Of a stretch of 64,000 nt of DNA, positions 35,457 to 50,400 are shown in pieces; positions within the stretch are counted from its first letter, which is position 1, and the number at the start of each line of letters is the position of its first letter. Source of the stretch: Apostichopus japonicus (taxonomy: Eukaryota; Echinodermata; Holothuroidea; Aspidochirotida; Stichopodidae); assembly GCF_037975245.1 (NCBI RefSeq), contig NC_092565.1:12582499-12646498 (forward strand), written 5' to 3'. The position numbers were made by a program, and so were the translations under genes. The notes beneath the pieces are model-generated. The model worked only from the letters and a program-made list of their open reading frames with translations, had not been told where the DNA came from and ran no database searches.

Positions 35457-38400
35457 ACCTTAACTTATCACAAATAAAGCAGAAAAATTGTCTCTCATTG
35501 AGAAGTCTAATGCTGAATTCTGTTATGAAAGTAAATTTTAACAGCTTTCTCATTTACCAGTGACTCACAAAGAAAAACCAGATTTTCAATCAAATTTGTG
35601 TTACCAGAACTTCACATAGAGCCAGCTATCAATGAAAACAGGAGTGGTGGTAATTTTTGTGGAGTAAACTACCCTATTCGCTCTCTGTCTCAAAGATATT
35701 CTGTGTTTAACTTCTGTCATATGTTCAATCACTGATGTGCAGAATATCATGCCCTCTTTTATCATTTATGTTGATGATGAAAATGACCTTAATCCTTGAA
35801 TTTTACATTAACATTGTAACATAACCATCTCCTATTTACCTTTGTATCAATGAATGGAGCCATAAGGTTTGTCTGTATAACATCCAACTCCTCCGCAAAG
35901 CCTTCAATGGCTGCTTTATCACCGGTCTTTAAAGAGAAAACCAAAAGAAAACTTTAGTTGATTCAAATTCATTCTGTACAAAGAGAACAAGTTTGACATG
36001 ATGCTGAAACATTTGCTAGCTTCACTACATCTTGTGTCACTAACTGAATCACTGAATCAACTTCTTAATATTATATTTGCTACTGTTAGTGTCTTCTATG
36101 CAATGAAAGGTAAGATACAGAACAATTGAGGCTTGATGATGTAACTGATGATTAAACATTGACTAGCTTCAATAAATCTTGCATGTTACAAAAAGAGATT
36201 AAGAGAAAGCCCAATCTGAAGTTGATACCGTAACTTTACTGTCATGTTTAGAGTTACCGATAAGACAAACTAAAAGAAAAATTGGACTTGATGCTGTAAC
36301 ATTTGTTTTTCCAACATGCTTTACTGTTTCCAATCTTTTGTACCTACTTCTTCTTTCTAAGTGTAATGTCTGCAGATATTGAGAAGACTAGTTATGGTTA
36401 TATAAACCAAGTAACAATAATTACAAAGGTATAAACAAAAGTTAATAAACCAATCTGTATATCATGACTGTACACTTGCCAATGTAGATCAATCACAATT
36501 TGTATGCAAACATAGATATTTCTGCCTTGCAATTAATTCTACCATAACTTAAATACAGAAAAACAAGACCAGCTATCCCTGGGGCAATTGAGAGACATGC
36601 ACAGAGACAAACTGAGAGGAAACGACCCCGGGAAAACTTAAGAGAGATACCGGGGACAAAACTCAGAGAAATGCCTCCCAGGGAAAACTTAAGGAGACAA
36701 ACTCAGAGAAAAGCCCCAGGGAAAACTGAGGAGACATACCCAGGACAAACTCGGAGAAACACCCCCAGGAATACATAAATACACAGGACGGACTCAGATA
36801 TACACCCCTGGGAGACCTTAGCAGATATTCCCAAGGCAAACTCAGAGACATGTCCCTGGGTGTCCCTGGGACAACTTAAGAAACTAACATTACCTATCAA
36901 AGGAAACTACATAATGGGGGAAGGGGGTCATGGGGGAGGGGGTGCAACTTGAGACCTAAATATTGATAAATTAAATCAATCAATTGTTTAAATACTAACA
37001 TTATTGATAGTCGCTGCTGCTGTTCTCATGGTGCCGGCTAAAACTGAGAGATCGTTACCTTGGTTGACATCATAGGTGACTGGTTTTGATAGCTGTTGAT
37101 TAACAATCAAGACTCGTGCATAAGCTTTGTTAGAATTTTCGAATAGAGGTTCGTTTCTTCTGTCTTAGAAAAGAATACAAGAGACTTGTGCAAGTTCTTT
37201 GAGTGACTGTACAATGCCCCGAATGACAAACAAGATGTTGGATAAGAGATGATTACCTACCTCGGCCAGAAACACATCCCAAGAGATCTCATAATTAGAG
37301 CTATTTTGGAACTCTTCCAGGCTGCTGCGAGTGTCTCCGGTAAGGATATTGACATTACTGAAATCTACAGTGATGTTATCAAACTGTGAATCAAGATCAC
37401 CGACGTACTGCAATACAAGAACATTTAAAAGTTTAATAGTCTTCAAAGAATATCCATAACTTTAAACAGCATATTTGTTTACAGTAGGACAATTTTGACC
37501 AAGCATATATAGTTTAAAAAATATCAAGTGAACTTTTTTATTTTTAAAGAAATGTTCCATCATGGAGAGCATTGTGGTTAAGGCAGTGGAGTTGTAATCT
37601 AAGGATTGCAGGTTTGAGTCCTGGCCAGATCATTATGTGGTGTCCTTGGGCAAGCCACTTTATCTCCATTGCCTCTCTTTACCCAGGTTTATATATGGGG
37701 ACCTGTGAGATAAACTGCCAGTTGGGCGCCTTTTAACTTCTGCAATTTGGAGGTATTTTCTTTATGTTTGACAGGTATATCGTTGACCAGGGTAATATTG
37801 TAATGCGCCTTGAGCACCGTTATCGGTGGATATTATCCGCTCTTTTTAATTCCTGTATAAAAGTAAGTTGGCCTGATGTTTCAATCCTCTGCAGAGGCTA
37901 AATGACTTGTCATTTAGCCTCTGAAGAAGATTCTGCTTCATTTAGCCTCTGCAGAGGATTGAAACGTCAGGCCAACTTACTTTTATACATTCTATTACAC
38001 AGGCTCTCTAGTGTATAAGCAGTTTGCTAACAGCTTAACCCAGAGAAAGGCCCAGGTTTACTTTCTATAGGGGAAGTGTGGCCCTGGGGCGTTGAAACTG
38101 ACTCTAGTGCAAGGTGGACATAGCATGGACCCTTGCACCCCCCCCCCCCAAATATATTCAAAAAACAAATAGTGTACTCTGAGGTATAGTCTGGTCTATA
38201 ATTAGGTATAAATGCAGACTGTTCTAGTTACTACTTTTAATGTATGCCAGCGGTCCCTGTGACTGAAACCAATGTGGCAAAAGTGTTGGACTACCAATTT
38301 ATCATGATTAAGCATGTTCATTCCTAGTTACTAAGTTCTTAGAGTCAAAAAGCACTAGCACTTAATACAGTTTTGCTGTACAATCAATAAAGTTGCTGCT

Positions 38401-41400
38401 GCAATTTTGACATTTTTATCTTTGCCTGATCATCTTGCCATATTGGTAAATAACATTTATTTTCCATCTTGTTTACTTCTGCCCACAATCTACAATGTTT
38501 CTTCAATTCCTTATAAATATTTGCAAAATTCAGCCCCTAAATTTTCCCCTATCTAGCTCACCTGACCAATGTTAGTAAACTGTGCAATGTCGATGAGATT
38601 TTCGAGTTTGAAAGCTGTGTAGATTCCTTTATTATTTTCACAGGCACTGAAAAGTGATGAAGAAAAAAAACAATGCATACAACAAAAGAATGATACAAGC
38701 AGAAAATAGAGAACAGGAGAAAGAGAAAATCAGAGGATAAAAAATTGTTTCCATAAATAGCAACCAACTACTTTAAACTCAAAAATAAAAAAACAAGATA
38801 GCTTCAGTTTATTCACTTCATAGCTGGCACATTTCAATGTTTTACTAAAAATACAAAATAATATTCTAACTCTTGTTGTCCATCAATAGGATGTACTGCT
38901 TGAACAGGAAACTCTTTAACTTGGTTACAAACATGTCAGACAAATACTACAGTATACCTCTGCTATGATGAATGTATAAATCACGACACTATGAGGAAAT
39001 ATAAACTCAAATTAGAAAGGTTTATTGAAAAGAGGTGACTGAACAGGGTAAAATATACTTTTTGGGGGGGGGGGGATAAAATACTTACTTCAGCAACCCT
39101 GTAACAGTGATGTCGATTGATGAGTTCTGGAATAATAAGTCCCCAAGAAAATAACCATCAATGATGGCATCCGGCTTATCAATTGTCTGAAAAGGGAGAA
39201 GACAATGGCAAAACTTCAATATGATATCTTTACAATTAATATCCATGACAAGACAATAATAATGATAACAGTGGTACTGAAATGTTCAAACCAAATATCT
39301 GAATCTTCTGTGAAATTAGTGCAATTGAAGCACGTCCAAAGAAAGCAATTAATCCAAAATTAAAAATTGAAAAGTGCTACTGTGTTTTAAGTTGAACATA
39401 ATCATTGAATGAACAGCCAGTTGCCAGTTGGGTAATGTGTCTAATGCTACTACCACTCTATACTAGCTTCACATATCATGCTTCAAAGCACTTGTACTAG
39501 CAGTATGAACAGTTTCTAACCTTTATCTGATTCTAGTTTTTCAATACCACTATATACTATCCTCACATATGCTTCAAGCGCTCGTACTAGAAGTATGAAC
39601 TGTTTCTAACCTTTATCTGATTCAAATGCTAATATCACTCTCAACTATCCTCACATACCATGCTTCCAAGCACTCGTACTAGAAGTATGAACAGTTTTAT
39701 AACCTTTATCTGATTCTAATGGCAATACCAATCTATACTATACTTAAATATCATGCTTTGAAGCACTTGTGCTGGCATTATAAACAGTTCCTAACCTTTC
39801 TCTGATAGAAACATGATATTCCATACTGCTTTTACTGTCAGTACTAGTGCTTAGAAGGGGGACATGAAAGCACAAAAAAAAAGGTCCCAACTGGTTGGAA
39901 TGATATCAAAGTCTTTGCATATTCATTAGCCATCTTAATCAGGAGCAATAATCAAGTCAAAAGCCAAATAGTTTTAAATTAATGCAGTCGTTTTTTAATG
40001 AATGTACCTCTACGAAAATTTCCCGAGAGATAACGTTATCGCAGACGAGTCTGTCGATTGGTCCCCCAGTGATGAAGGTGAAGGAAGATACCAGCATAAA
40101 CGGAGGAACCAAGAGTCCTGACAAAACAGCAGCTCTGAAAGATAGCCAGAAATAGAAGTCAAATAGTGAGTAGCTGATCATGTGCTTCCCAGATGAAACT
40201 GTCATAAAATTGAAAATATAAAAAGCCCTATATCTTTCATGAAGATACTTTTATGGGCTTTATTTAATGGATAAAGCAGCTCTTTAAGAAAAGATCTTTT
40301 CTCTCTTCAAATTGTAAGTTTATAGAAAATGGTCATGGTGTATGTAAAAAAAAGAGGGAGGGGGGGTGTTAAATAATTTCATACATTATTCTCTCATTAT
40401 TCCCAAGATAGAAGAACCCTGGCACAAAATTACAAGCAATTTGATCCACTCTAAAGTCTTGGCCCCAGTCCTCTCACAAGGAGACTGGCACTGTGTGATC
40501 ATGACTGTGTTGTACATCTAGAAAATATCACAAGTCCCACTCTTAAAGGGAATAGGTCAAAGGTCGAGGGGCTAATCTACACTGCAGGGAATCATTCATC
40601 CGGTATTGCTTCGCAAATTGCTATGCTTTCCTATTAATGGACAACTTTACTATACAAGTGCAAAGAATTTATAGCACTTTCTCCCACCCCTCTCCCCTTG
40701 TTCACAGGAACTTTATATTATTTTGTAAGGGTAAGGGTTCTGAGCCTTCAAACTGATACACAGTACACTTTGAGCACTAAAATTATCCCATGTTCTGTAT
40801 GCTGAGCATCTGAAATGGATACTAGATTGTAATGTGAATACACGTTTTTGGTTTCTGAAAACAGGAAACAGTGGAAGACACAACCCATGTAAAGAGGAAC
40901 TACTAGTATTCCTGAATACTACGTTGTGCAAACAGCAAACCCTTACTATTAGTAATTCCGGTAACAGATGGAAACTTAACAGGAATTTCTAGGAATCTTT
41001 TGTGCCAAATTTGGTCAGCAAATTGAATCTTTTAGGATGATTCTAATAGAGTAATTCTTGCAGTTGGTTTACCAAACTTACTTAGTATATTCAAACTAAG
41101 ATACCAATGAATCTAGTTAAGGTAATCTCCTCAATTTTTTCCACTAAATTATGGGTCACCAGAAAGTAATGTCTATATATTAATCCATCCAATCCTCCAC
41201 ATATCCCCTCCCACATCCCCACCCTCTCCCCAAGAGACTTCCTATTTTGTATTAATCACTTGTAAAAAGCAAATATTTCCTACTTTATTTGATTTGACTA
41301 CAATTTTAGAATGGAAGCATCATTAAAGTTATCAGATTCAACTCAAACACACGCTGTGTAAAAAGTTAGAACCTTGTTGATACTAGTGACTGAATCCAAA

Positions 41401-44400
41401 TCTAAACTTATTTGTATCTGTTTTTTAGGTCACTTTATACATTGTATTTACATGTAATGACAGGCCTAGAATTTTAACCTTTAGCCATTTGCTAAAAATC
41501 GCCAGTGCTGGTAACATTTTTTAGCTAAAGTCAAGTTCCCACTGGCCGTTTCCTGATATACAACCTGTATTGGTCGCTGTATAAGCTTTTGAGAGCAACT
41601 CAATAATATTTGCAGATATTAAGCAGTAACACAGAACACAGTAACAGATAAAAGCATGCCAATTCTTTGACTAAGGATTGTTCACCGACTTTATAAACTC
41701 CAACACATGTTTCTTTTGATTCAGAAAGGACCAGTCATTTAGTTATCGAGGGTATTTGAGGATAATTTTGACAATGACATTTTCCAGCACTACTTCTTGT
41801 ATGTAAATTATATCTTGTAACAGTGATGCAACAAAGTTACAAGTGCAATTTCTACTTGATGGGGTGGGTGTTACAATGTAACCACAACCTTATTCATGCT
41901 CTAAGCAAATTCCAATAATATGGACCAAACGTGGGTGTTTGAAAGTAAGACAGGTGCCAAATGTGACAAGTTATTGAAAATATAAACCAAGATTAATACA
42001 AGTCACATGGTCATTAAACTGCAGATGTTATATATAAAGATCAACCGCTTCATTTTAGTGAATATATATATTTTTTTTGGAGGGGGGGGTTAAGTATTCT
42101 CTTTGGGGGGTGAATTATAAAGTGTAATTACTATAAACACCTGGCCATGTTTCCATCTCTCCCAGATGCAAACATACCTGAGCACAAAATATTAAACTGG
42201 GCTTACAGACATAGCACAAAATATTATACTGGAGTTACAGACAGAGGTCTTTACCCTTGACAATGGTCTGTTAGTTTTTAAGCGTTGATTCTTAGCCTGT
42301 GTGTTTTGTAACGATGTTCTACTGCAATGCATGTATGTGATTATATGTTTCTACGTTAATCATTTTTGAAAAGAGTGATAACCTCCAAAGGTTTAACAAA
42401 ATAGCTGACATATAAATGTGAAAATGAAAGATTCAAATAATGGAAGAAAAAAGTATCATGAAAATATTATATGAATCTAAGATGATTGATAAATTAGTGA
42501 GCTTTTCAACTTACATCATGATCACACAGCCTCCACAGCTCTCCAGACTGGATCTCTTGGAAGGAGGCGATTTATTGAGGATACAGCCACTGATAGCCAG
42601 GCAAACGCCAACCACAAACAGACCAGCCAAAAACAGTATGAAACCAAACACGACCGTCATTGCAATATCTCTGTGTGTTGAAAAAGCAAATATCTTTCAA
42701 TAGAAAAAATAATAAAATAGAATGCTAAATGTGAAAATGTTCTTTATTATATAAATTTATAATAAATATATTGGTGTATTAAATTATTAACTATGCTACT
42801 CATTCCTGAACTTATCTCGTACCTATGTCAACTGTTGCACTCGGTGTTGAAGTAACCGACAACTTATGTTAAAGAAAGATTAAAGAAAAAAAGGTTGAAG
42901 GTCAAATTCGTGTATCAATGCAAGATGTTCTCAAACAAATTTACAACAGTTTTAAGCCCTGAGCATTTAAACTTGTCACACCCTTGTGTGTAGAATTCAA
43001 CAATTACTCCCTGGGGGTTCTTCTGTGCACCACATCTACTCTGGGGGCGGGGGCGAGACTTCCAATAGGGTGCAGCCACAACTGCAACTATATTTACAAT
43101 TTACCTAGCAGGTCCCTTATAATATATCAGGGCACCCATTTATGCACCTGAATGAAGAGAGGCAAGGTAGATTATGTGCCTTGCCCAAGGGACACAGTGT
43201 TCTGAATCTGGCCAGGACTCAATCCTCCAATACTTACAACAAGAGGCCATTGCCCGAAGCTTCACATTGTCATAACACTACTCTCAATGTTGACGGAAAG
43301 GTAAGGCACATGAAAGCAGAACTCATTACTTAAGTCCAAAATAAATGCAACAGGAAACAAGAAATTAAACCAAACGATTCACAAGTACACAAATTATGGA
43401 CAGCAAAGTGGACACTATAATTCTATTAAAATATTTCTTCCTCACTTTTAAAAGAAACAAAAACTTCTCAAGTTTGCTTGAAATTTGTGGGACACATACT
43501 TACTAAGGAAATTTTGCTTAGCTTAGGAGGAGAGTACAAATCACAAGAGAGGCAAGAATGCCCTCTCTCATGTGCCTTCCATCCTCCAAACCCCCCCCCC
43601 CCCCCTCCCCTCTTTCATAACCAATGTTGCTACTACTGAAACAGTGTTACACATGCATTTACTTTGTAATTTTGTATTAAGCCGCAGACTCCTATTTGTA
43701 AAAGTTTCGTCTGTATTTTCATATGCAGTGTTTCTGGTTTCATGGTAATGTGACATGGCTGGGCTTTCAAAATATATTGTTTAAACATTTTCTATGAACC
43801 TTCCTCTGATTACCTGAATCCATCATACGCAACAACATCAACAAGGATGGGAGTTAAGAAATCTTGAACTTCCTCCGCTTGCGTGTTAAGCTGCCAAAAA
43901 AAAAGAAAAAAAAAGATTACAAATAGCAATGAAAAAGTAGTTAAATATAGACTTCTCTCCAAATTTTTCCTGTCATCGAACAATTATGAAACTGTTACTC
44001 ATATCCGCTTTTTGGGTCCAAGACTATCCCCTTGATGGTTAAAATGCTTATTCTGTCACTGAAAAGACTGACATGGCACAGTGTACAGGGATATCATAGG
44101 TGGAAAAATCGTACAAAACAGGCCATAACCACCCTGAAATTAGGACATAAAATGATTTATTTTGAAGGCATTTGTACTGATATGAAAAATATTATTGTTT
44201 TCCATAGTTCTAACACTATTACACTATTTTCAAGTAGAAAACTGGTACTTTGAACCATGGAGGTAAAAACAGATGTTTGAACTAAACAATATTCTTTTGT
44301 GTTGATAACATTACAGCACTAACACTGCAGCTGTATCAAGTACATTTCATCATCAATACACACCTCAAATTTCCACCTTCCTACCAGTTCATCGGTCTTG

Positions 44401-47400
44401 AATGCCAATTGAGGCAAGGCAATATTACCTCAATTCCCAAACAACAACAACAACAAAAGCAAAGAACAGACAATGGTAAAATGATTTGTTAAACATGACA
44501 ATATCTGTTTTCAGTGAGTCGTTTCTATAGGTTACTTTCAAAGGGTAGGTTTAACAATGTCATCAAACCAAATGTGAGAGGTCTCCACAGGCATTCGGTA
44601 TAAATACAAGCAGGTGGTCTGTAAGGCTACATTTAAACCATTTGCCCTAGAAACCAGGCAAATAGGCAATCTATTGGTTTATTTTTTGTGAGTAAAATTA
44701 CAAATGAAATTTTAGGGGCACATTTTCAATTACAATTTTTTGCCGTCCCAGTAGATTGAACTTGCCCATTGCCCATCCAGTAAATTGCTTTCATTAGAAT
44801 ATATCTGTGATAAGTGAACTTGGCAAACTGTGACAAAAGTATGGCATCCTGCAATGATTGCAAATAATTGTTGGAACACGCCCTACATTTTTTCCACAAA
44901 ACTAGCATACCCAGTGATTTGTTGATCAACGATAAAGTTACTATTATACAATTGCATGGAGATTCAAAGATTCAATCTAACCCACCCAGTAAATGAATCT
45001 TATTTCTGTCACTGACCAAAGTGTCCATAAATATAAGTAAGCTAAAGATACGTAACTATGATGAGGGAGGGGGGCACGTGGAGGGGACACTGGTGGTACT
45101 TACAGCGGAAATTTTTGATTCAACTGGTTCGACCGATGAAGAAATAGTACCTGATACTTTAGATAGGACTTTTGTTAGCTCTGATGAACGACAAGATAAA
45201 AGAGAACAGAGATTACGTACTATCAATAAATTCAAAATCCTGAGACTTACTGGGTTTGGATATTTAGCAGAGACAGGCTTACCTGCCTCCTCCCAAAATC
45301 TCAGCACTCTTGCTCTACCGTGCCCTAGAGAGGACTTGTAACCTTTCTTACACTGTACATCCTCAGCAATCAGTCAGGGAGAACACTTAAGCACGGTACA
45401 GCAAGAGTACTCGAGGAGACAGGTAAGCGAGGGAAGCAAATTAAAATTCACAGTGCACTGCTGGTATTGGAAACATTCATTTCCTTTCCTTCAATTTTTT
45501 TAAATTTTTTATTTGAGCCATAACTGTTTGTGGACTGTGTGCAACTGGAATGGAAGGATACCCCCCCCCCCTTGTGTAAAAATTCTTGAACTCCTCTGAT
45601 ATTTTCAAATCATTTTCTCCAAACATTGAAGAAAGATGGGTAACAGTTCTTTTCTTTCTCTTTTTTTCAGAGCATGACACATATTTGTAGAAAGGAAAAA
45701 TAAGCCCGAAAGAGCAAAATGATTATCGGTTTACGAAAAAACAACGAACGAATTGACAACGATAGATCCACACCACACCCAACCCAAGCTCAAAAAGTCT
45801 AAGCACTTTGGCGTGGTAGAATCAGAAAGGAGGGCGCATTGACAAGAGAGGTCCAAACATAGGGGGCACACAGTGTTTAAAGGTTACCAGTTCATTCTAG
45901 GCACGGTATAACAAGCGTGCAGAGGTTGTGAGGAGACAGGTAATAAATCCAATACTAACAATTTCAGAAAGGAAACAGTTGCAAGCACAACTTCTTGAAT
46001 GTAACTCACTTAATGATATACATCATTTCAGAAAGCAATAAAACATAAAACATGGACCATATTCTGCACTTACCATCAGCAAGCTCTGACGTTGTGTCGG
46101 CTAACACGGTCGGGATATTCTCAAAGATTTCTGAGCCCTTAAACAGAGGAAAAAACAATTAGAAAACCATGATACACTATTGAATACAGGTAAAGCTATA
46201 AACTTAAATAAATGAAACTGACACTAAAACATCAAAGCTACACAAAACAATAAAGATATCTGGTTAATGTCTTCAATTCCGTTAGGCAGGTGACTTTATG
46301 ACATAGATCAATAATTCCAGATTCAACAGAAATAAGCTTTACCATTAACATAACTATAAACACTAACATCAACACCGCAATAATAACCAACTTAAGATTT
46401 TACATCTAAAACTGCTAATTTATAAGATTATTTTGAAGAAAAAGAAGTAACAAGTTTCTTTTTTGGCTATTGAATTAAACTGCAACTAACTCGCTAATTT
46501 AGAAACAGCCAAATAAGTGTAACTATACGGTATCTAAATGGGGACCATACCGTATCTAAATGGGGACCATACGGTATCTAAATGGGGACCATACGGTATC
46601 TAAATGGGGACCATACGGTATCAAATTGGGACCTCTAAATGGATCCCATATGGTATCTGAACGTGGACCATGGGTTATCTTACTGGGGACCATATGGTAT
46701 CTAAATGGGGACCATACGGTATCAAACTGGGACCATACGGTATCTAAATGGGGACCATACGGTATCTAAATGGGGACCATACGGTATCTAAATGGGGACC
46801 ATACGGCGGTATCTAAATGGGGACCATACAGTATCAAATTGGGACCATACGGTATCTAAATGGGGACCATACAATAACTAAATTGGGACCATACAGTATC
46901 TAAATGGGGATCATACCATATCAAATTGGGACCTCTAAATAGATCCCATATGGTATCTGAACGTAGACCATACGGTATCTTACTGGGGACCATACAGTAT
47001 TTAAGTGGGGATGATACGGTACCAAATGGGGACCATATGGTATTTAAAAGGGAATCTTTCAGTGTTTCTGCAGATGGATGTACTTGTATAGGTCCCAAAA
47101 GTCTGACTGTTGAAAGAATAGTCCAGGGAATTTTCATATTCATGATAGATAAACCAGAAAAATGCAAACAAAAATTTTACCAATACATTTATCTGATTTA
47201 CAATTTGAGAGAAGAATGACACTTGAAACATAAGGGGGTGTAGATTTTTTTTCAAGAAGGCATGATCTATTAACCTGTCATTCATAGAAGTATATGCTTT
47301 GATGAAGCATTCCATGTTTTTTTGAAAAATAAATATGAAGAATATAAACTCACATTATCTGCAGCAGAGCTTAAATCCAGGTCAACAACATCTCTCAGCG

Positions 47401-50400
47401 CCATAATAGATGCATCCAAAGCTTCCTGGGGGAATGTGCCTGAAACTGACGGTGACTGCAAAAAGGAAATTTCAGGCATAAATTCAGATTTCAGTTACAA
47501 AGCGATTCATTTGACAAAAACGAACAATACACGAAAAAGACACGAGCCATGAACATGGAAACAATCCATGCCACAGACCATCTTTCAGCATTACTACAGT
47601 ACTTCTACTAAATATATGAAAAGCAGTTTACAGAATGCAATACAAGCATCAGATTAAAGTCTTCCTTTATTTACTCCCTTACTAATGAACAAAAATGTCA
47701 AATACTTTTCCCAATCATTCCTCTTTGAAGAAACAGACCGGCAATTTCACAAGATGTTTCAATCTCAGAAGTTGTTGTCTATCTACACAGCAGATCCGAA
47801 TAAAAACAAAAGAGAAATTAGGTAGACGTTCTTTTTTAAAAGGAAGATGGTAATAATGCTGTGTTACCAAGAGACTGTTTATCATTGGGTTGCCACATCA
47901 AGTCAGACTGGTTTTTAAATTGAAGCTCCATCTGATGTGAACCTTTTTCAAATACATACTTTGAGGTTACTAATGTCTGCTTTGGATGTTTTTACTAAAA
48001 GAGAGATATTTGAAGATTTCTACTCCTCTTCTATGATCCAATTACTTTGGGTGAAATGATGAGGACAGCAAACAGAAATGAATCAATCATTGGTGAGGGG
48101 GAGGGGTAGGGGAGGGGGGGAGGGGGAGGAGGAGGAGGAAGAGGAAGAGGAGGAGGAGGAAGAGGAGGAGGAGGAGGAGGAGGAGGAGGAGGAGGAGGAG
48201 GAGGAGGAGGAGGAGGAGGAGGAGGAGGAGGAGGAGGAGGAGGAGGAGGAGGAGGAGGAGGAGGAGGAGGAGGAGGAGGAGGAGGAGGAGGAGGAGGAGG
48301 AGGAGGAGGAGGAGGAGGAGGAGGAGGAGGAGGAGGAGGAGGAGGAGGAGGAGGAGGAGGAGGAGGAGGAGGAGGAGGAGGACAGGTACAAATAGGTTAC
48401 CAAATGCTCTAAGAATTCAACAAAAAAAACCGTTGTAATGATGAGACAGGAAAGTGAGGACTGAAGTAAAATATAATAAAGAAAAGGTATTATTTCAACC
48501 TATAACCATGGAAATGCACTGTGAGGTTCCACTTATGGGAATAGACTGGGATAAATTCACTTTACTTGTTAAGGGATAAAAAAACTCAATTGCCATAAAT
48601 CCAAGCATTTAGACACTGTAACTAGGCTACGCATTTAATTATTCTTTTCCAAGTATATCGATTCTTGGGACACAAACGAAAATGAGATCTATATTTTCAT
48701 TAATTTTGACAGAAACTGTTCAGATAACACAAGTCAAGTCTCAAGGTTTAGGAATATTCAACAAACCTGCAAACTTCCATTTATCCAACATTTCACTCTT
48801 TTCCATAACTCCAATCACCCAAAACTTTGGATAATCCAAACCTCCCACCCCCCCTCCTCCCTCCCCTATCACTTACCAGCGGCATAGCCAGGAATTTGCC
48901 AAGGGAGGTACAAACCTGTGGGCAAACTATCAGAGCCATAGATTCTGCATTCAAAACTATATAAGCGTAGCGCCACCATAAGTTGGAGCTACGTGTACAA
49001 GAACATTTTGCCTGAAAATGCCTCCCAGATCGCTGTAAATGGCACTTCCCAGGCCCTGTAAGTTGCATCTAAGCTTGAAATTACTAGCGATATCATAAAA
49101 ACATACAAAAAATTATGCTCAAGGGGGGCGGTCGCCCCCATCCCCCCCCCCTTGGCTACGAGCCTGTCACTCACATTGTGATGAGGTTCAGATGAATACT
49201 TACGAGCTGAGTGTCTCTCGGATCCATGTTCATGGAGAGGCCAGAGTAGGCAAAGCCGCTACAGCAATTGCAGGTAACGCATTGTGTATCCAGTCTAGTC
49301 AGTATGGAGCTTAAATTAGTATCCAGATCTACGTAGAGGTACTCCAAATCAAACTGGGTACTATTAACGTCCTCCATCGCAGAAAGTGTAGCTGACAGAT
49401 CTGCCAAAGACACAATGCACGAAACTCAGCTCAATTCAACTCAATCTTGTGCAACTTTGAAAATAATTCAAATCAACTTGACATTACTCAAGTGGTCTCA
49501 TATGATTTTGATTTTTTTTCAAGAAGATGTTTTTCATTGGAACCCAATTGTCAAGTAATTTTACCAAATCTAACTAAACCAAACTAAAAAAAAAAAAACT
49601 TTGTGTACTATGATTAAAAATTACATAACTGCTATTTGGTCTAGATCGAGTGGTCATTAGTCAGCACTTGATTTGAATATGGGGTTAGATATGGCATAAA
49701 GAAAGGGTACTTACTATTTGCCAGCGGGTAAACAGCAGCAATAGCAGCTCCTACTGTTGGTCTCAAACCTTCCCTGACAGGTACACCAACTAAATCTCCA
49801 ACATCTGAATAGAAAAACCAGAAACTTACATTTTAACTTTACACAAAAAAAGAAGAAATATGTTACAAACAAAAATACATCTTTTGAGTACAGTTAAACT
49901 ACATGCAGAGGTGGGCCACAAGTGTCTCTTTGATGTCATGATTACGTTTACTCAAGTTAAGAGGCTGGCATGTGAAGAAATATCAACCCTTTTATCTTCC
50001 AAATGAACATGCACCGAAGAATAACTTGATGGATTGGTAAAGAGCAGATTTGAATGGCAAACAAAGCTCCACTTGGAAAACCACTCTCGGACCACTTTGC
50101 GGGTAGGTTGAGAAAGAAAGTCATAGACAGGTAGCCGCCTGTCCCTGAAGGTGTACAGCTCGAAGAAGGTTAATATTTCAATATATAGCCAGAGTTAAGT
50201 GAGAGTGCTTACTTTATGAGGAGACAGATAAGCCACGAAGCAAAGCAAACAGGAACGAAATATCCACCCTAATATTTCCCAAAAAGGACAAGAACTTTTT
50301 GCTCAGCTATGTTGGGAAACTTGTATTTCGAAATGATGACAACAGTGGTTTAAATTTTTGTCCAGGCTTTTGAAAACATTTTGGATCATAATTCAAATAC

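Noticed and set aside
35379-35477. Ile/Tyr-rich ORFs at 35.3 kb and 56.1-56.4 kb
   Set aside because: They are translations of (AT)n microsatellites.
36663-36900. Minus-strand ORFs with repeated LSLPWE-like words
   Set aside because: They translate a degenerate minisatellite.
37093-37163. Longer version of the prominin exon starting near 37160
   Set aside because: The frame is open, but the acceptor there gives the wrong phase to follow the phase-0 exon 37261-37407. The inner acceptor restores both phase and family alignment.
45021-45341. Plus-strand ORF of 106 residues
   Set aside because: It overlaps the minus-strand prominin exon 45104-45180 in antisense, and no domain is seen.
48078-48403. 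Poly-Glu and poly-Ser ORFs of ~105 residues on both strands
   Set aside because: They are readings of the (GAG)n microsatellite, open in several frames because of composition.
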